Shown here piece by piece: positions 24,562-25,746 of a stretch of 25,746 nt of DNA. Both the position numbers and the translations under genes were made by a program. The first letter of the stretch is position 1. Every line of letters starts with the position of its first letter. The notes beneath the pieces were generated by a model that was not told the DNA's origin, searched no databases, and saw only the letters and a program-made list of their open reading frames with translations. Source of the DNA: an uncultured Clostridia bacterium (GTDB lineage Bacteria; Bacillota; Clostridia; TANB77; CAG-508); NCBI GenBank assembly GCA_947631315.1, contig CANRLA010000011.1, positions 1 through 25,746 of the forward strand. Reading direction: 5' to 3'.

Positions 24562-25506
24562 ATGAAAATAGCATTTTTATTTCCAGGTCAAGGTTCTCAA
24601 AAAACTGGTATGGGAAAAGATTTATATGATAATTTTCAAGAATATAAAGAAGTATATGATAAAGTAGAAGAATTAACAGGAATAGATGTAAAAAAGATAA
24701 CTTTTTATGATGAAGAAAGCTTAAAATTAAATCAAACAAGATATACACAAATTTGTATATTGACAATGAGCCTAGCAATCTTAGAACTGTTAAAAAAGGA
24801 AGGAATAAAAGCACAAGAATCAGCAGGATTAAGTTTGGGAGAATATACAGCGTTAATATATAGTGGTAAACTAAGTTTTGAAGAAGGCGTAAAAGCAATT
24901 AAAATGAGAGGACAGATAATGGAAGAGCTTTCGCCTGTTGGAAATTGGAAGATGTTAGCTATTATGGGACTTGATGAGGAAAAAGTTAGAATGGCTTGCC
25001 AAAAAGTAAAATCAGGTTTTGTTGATTTAGCAAACTTTAATTGCAAAACACAAATTGTTATATCAGGAGAGGAAAAGGCTGTATTAGAAGCAGGAAATTT
25101 TGCTAAAGAGCTAGGAGCAAAAAAAGTAATTGAACTTAAAACATCAGGACCATTTCATACAAAATTATTAACAGATGCATCTATTAAATTGAAAGAAGAA
25201 TTGAAAAATATTAAATTTAGCAATTTTGAAACAGAAGTTGTAAGAAATATAGATGGTAAAAAATATCAAGATAGTGATAATATGACTGAAATATTAGCAG
25301 AGCACATCATAAATCCAGTAAGATTTACTGAGTCTATTCAAACTATGTTAGATGATGGAATAGATACATTCATAGAAGTTGGATCAGGAAAATCTTTAGC
25401 ATCATTTGTAAAAAGAACGAGTGATGCAGTAAAGGTATTTACAATAAATGACAAAAAGAGTTTTGAAGAAGCGGTAAAAAATATTAAAGATTTGCAAATG
25501 ATATAA
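24562..25506 (+). CDS. fabD: Malonyl-CoA:ACP transacylase FabD
   Basis: A 314-aa enzyme that moves malonate from CoA to acyl carrier protein for chain elongation. Motifs: FLFPGQGSQKTGMGKDLY at the start (oxyanion Gln), the nucleophile SAGLSLGEYTALIYSG (Ser in GLSLGEYTAL, ~residue 90), QIMEELSPVGNWKMLAIMG (the Arg is in KMRGQ), NFNCKTQIVISG, catalytic His in SGPFHTKLL and the C-terminal IEVGSGKSLASFVKRT. Length is normal (~310). It lies directly after birA and before fabG, so the run forms a type II fatty-acid synthesis cluster. The last codons are tandemly duplicated after the stop (25507-25560). Confidence 0.93.
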   Translation: MKIAFLFPGQGSQKTGMGKDLYDNFQEYKEVYDKVEELTGIDVKKITFYDEESLKLNQTRYTQICILTMSLAILELLKKEGIKAQESAGLSLGEYTALIYSGKLSFEEGVKAIKMRGQIMEELSPVGNWKMLAIMGLDEEKVRMACQKVKSGFVDLANFNCKTQIVISGEEKAVLEAGNFAKELGAKKVIELKTSGPFHTKLLTDASIKLKEELKNIKFSNFETEVVRNIDGKKYQDSDNMTEILAEHIINPVRFTESIQTMLDDGIDTFIEVGSGKSLASFVKRTSDAVKVFTINDKKSFEEAVKNIKDLQMI

Positions 25507-25560
25507 AAACAAAATATTAAGGATTTAGAAATGATATAAAAAACATTAAAGATTTGCAAA
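25483..25560 (+). repeat. Tandem duplication of the fabD stop region
   Basis: Imperfect units begin at ATTAAAGATTTGCAA (25483), ATTAAGGATTTAGAA (25516) and ATTAAAGATTTGCAA (25545), spaced 33 and 29 nt. The first copy encodes the FabD end IKDLQMI-stop. The second, in the same frame, would read IKDLEMI-stop. The third lacks the stop. Confidence 0.7.
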
Positions 25561-25650
25561 AATCAGAAATACAAAATTAGATTAAAATTTGTAAAGTAAT
25601 AGAGTTCGTTGCTAAATAAAACGAATGTAAGAAAGGAATGGAAGTAAATA

Positions 25651-25746
25651 ATGAATAAAGTAGCTTTTATAACAGGAAGTACAAGAGGAATAGGAAAGCA
25701 AATTGCTAAAACTCTTGCAAAAGAAGGATTTGATATTGCTATTAAT
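25651..25746 (+). CDS. fabG: 3-oxoacyl-ACP reductase FabG, 3' end outside window
   Basis: Only the first 32 residues are inside the window: MNKVAFITGSTRGIGKQIAK then TLAKEGFDIAIN. The TGSTRGIG pattern is the TGxxxGxG NADP-binding motif of short-chain dehydrogenases. Following fabD it is very probably the beta-ketoacyl-ACP reductase of type II fatty-acid synthesis. The likely ribosome binding site is GAAAGGA (25631-25637). An A/T-rich gap of ~90 nt separates it from the duplicated fabD tail. Confidence 0.85.
   Translation, partial: MNKVAFITGSTRGIGKQIAKTLAKEGFDIAIN

Overview
The window is AT-rich DNA from a Gram-positive, low-GC bacterium, most likely an anaerobic Clostridia-type (gut) Firmicute. 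Nearly all arginines are AGA and nearly all stops are TAA. Sporulation-linked genes (ytxC-like, ftsK/spoIIIE, disA, sigK) suggest a spore former or a descendant of one. No tRNA, rRNA, CRISPR array, transposase or prophage is visible.

Layout. 1-1131: 3' part of a secreted or pilin-like protein with a LamG-type C-terminus. 1232-2071 (-): YtxC-like sporulation protein. 2259-6180: FtsK/SpoIIIE translocase and an unrecognised 484-aa protein. 6209-6396: a structured intergenic element. 6452-10074: beta-CASP RNA-processing metallohydrolase and a GH15 glucoamylase-like enzyme, overlapping by one base. 10186-12613: radA and disA (DNA repair and c-di-AMP). 12683-16239: membrane-anchored cyclophilin, an LTA-synthase-like enzyme and CorA. 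16335-16709 (-): small membrane protein. 16892-18055: a DUF421/DUF4363 pair. 18075-18195: second copy of the structured element, inverted. 18266-21336: U32 peptidase-family protein, SigK-type sigma factor and polysaccharide deacetylase. 21422-21880 (-): TspO. 22127 to the right edge: acyl-CoA/ACP synthetase-like enzyme, minimal BirA, FabD and the start of FabG, a lipid-synthesis run.

Main discovery candidate. I find exactly three in-frame CGG codons, in ftsK (3900), radA (10477) and disA (12577). At each one the zero frame soon hits a stop, and skipping a single base restores or extends a conserved protein. In radA the shift falls inside the Walker A motif, and only skipping the C (CGGU read as C + GGU, Gly) gives the conserved motif. 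CGG occurs roughly forty times out of frame in the same genes, and CGU and CGA are read normally as Arg. The simplest reading is that CGG is not decoded as Arg here but acts as a +1 frameshift codon, C-GGN giving Gly.

Other signals. Two genes (6452 and 24562) have a strong Shine-Dalgarno placed about 30 nt upstream of the start, with a 5-codon mini-ORF and hairpin in between. Two dispersed elements share conserved boxes, while their paired stems differ in sequence but keep pairing. The fabD stop region is tandemly duplicated.
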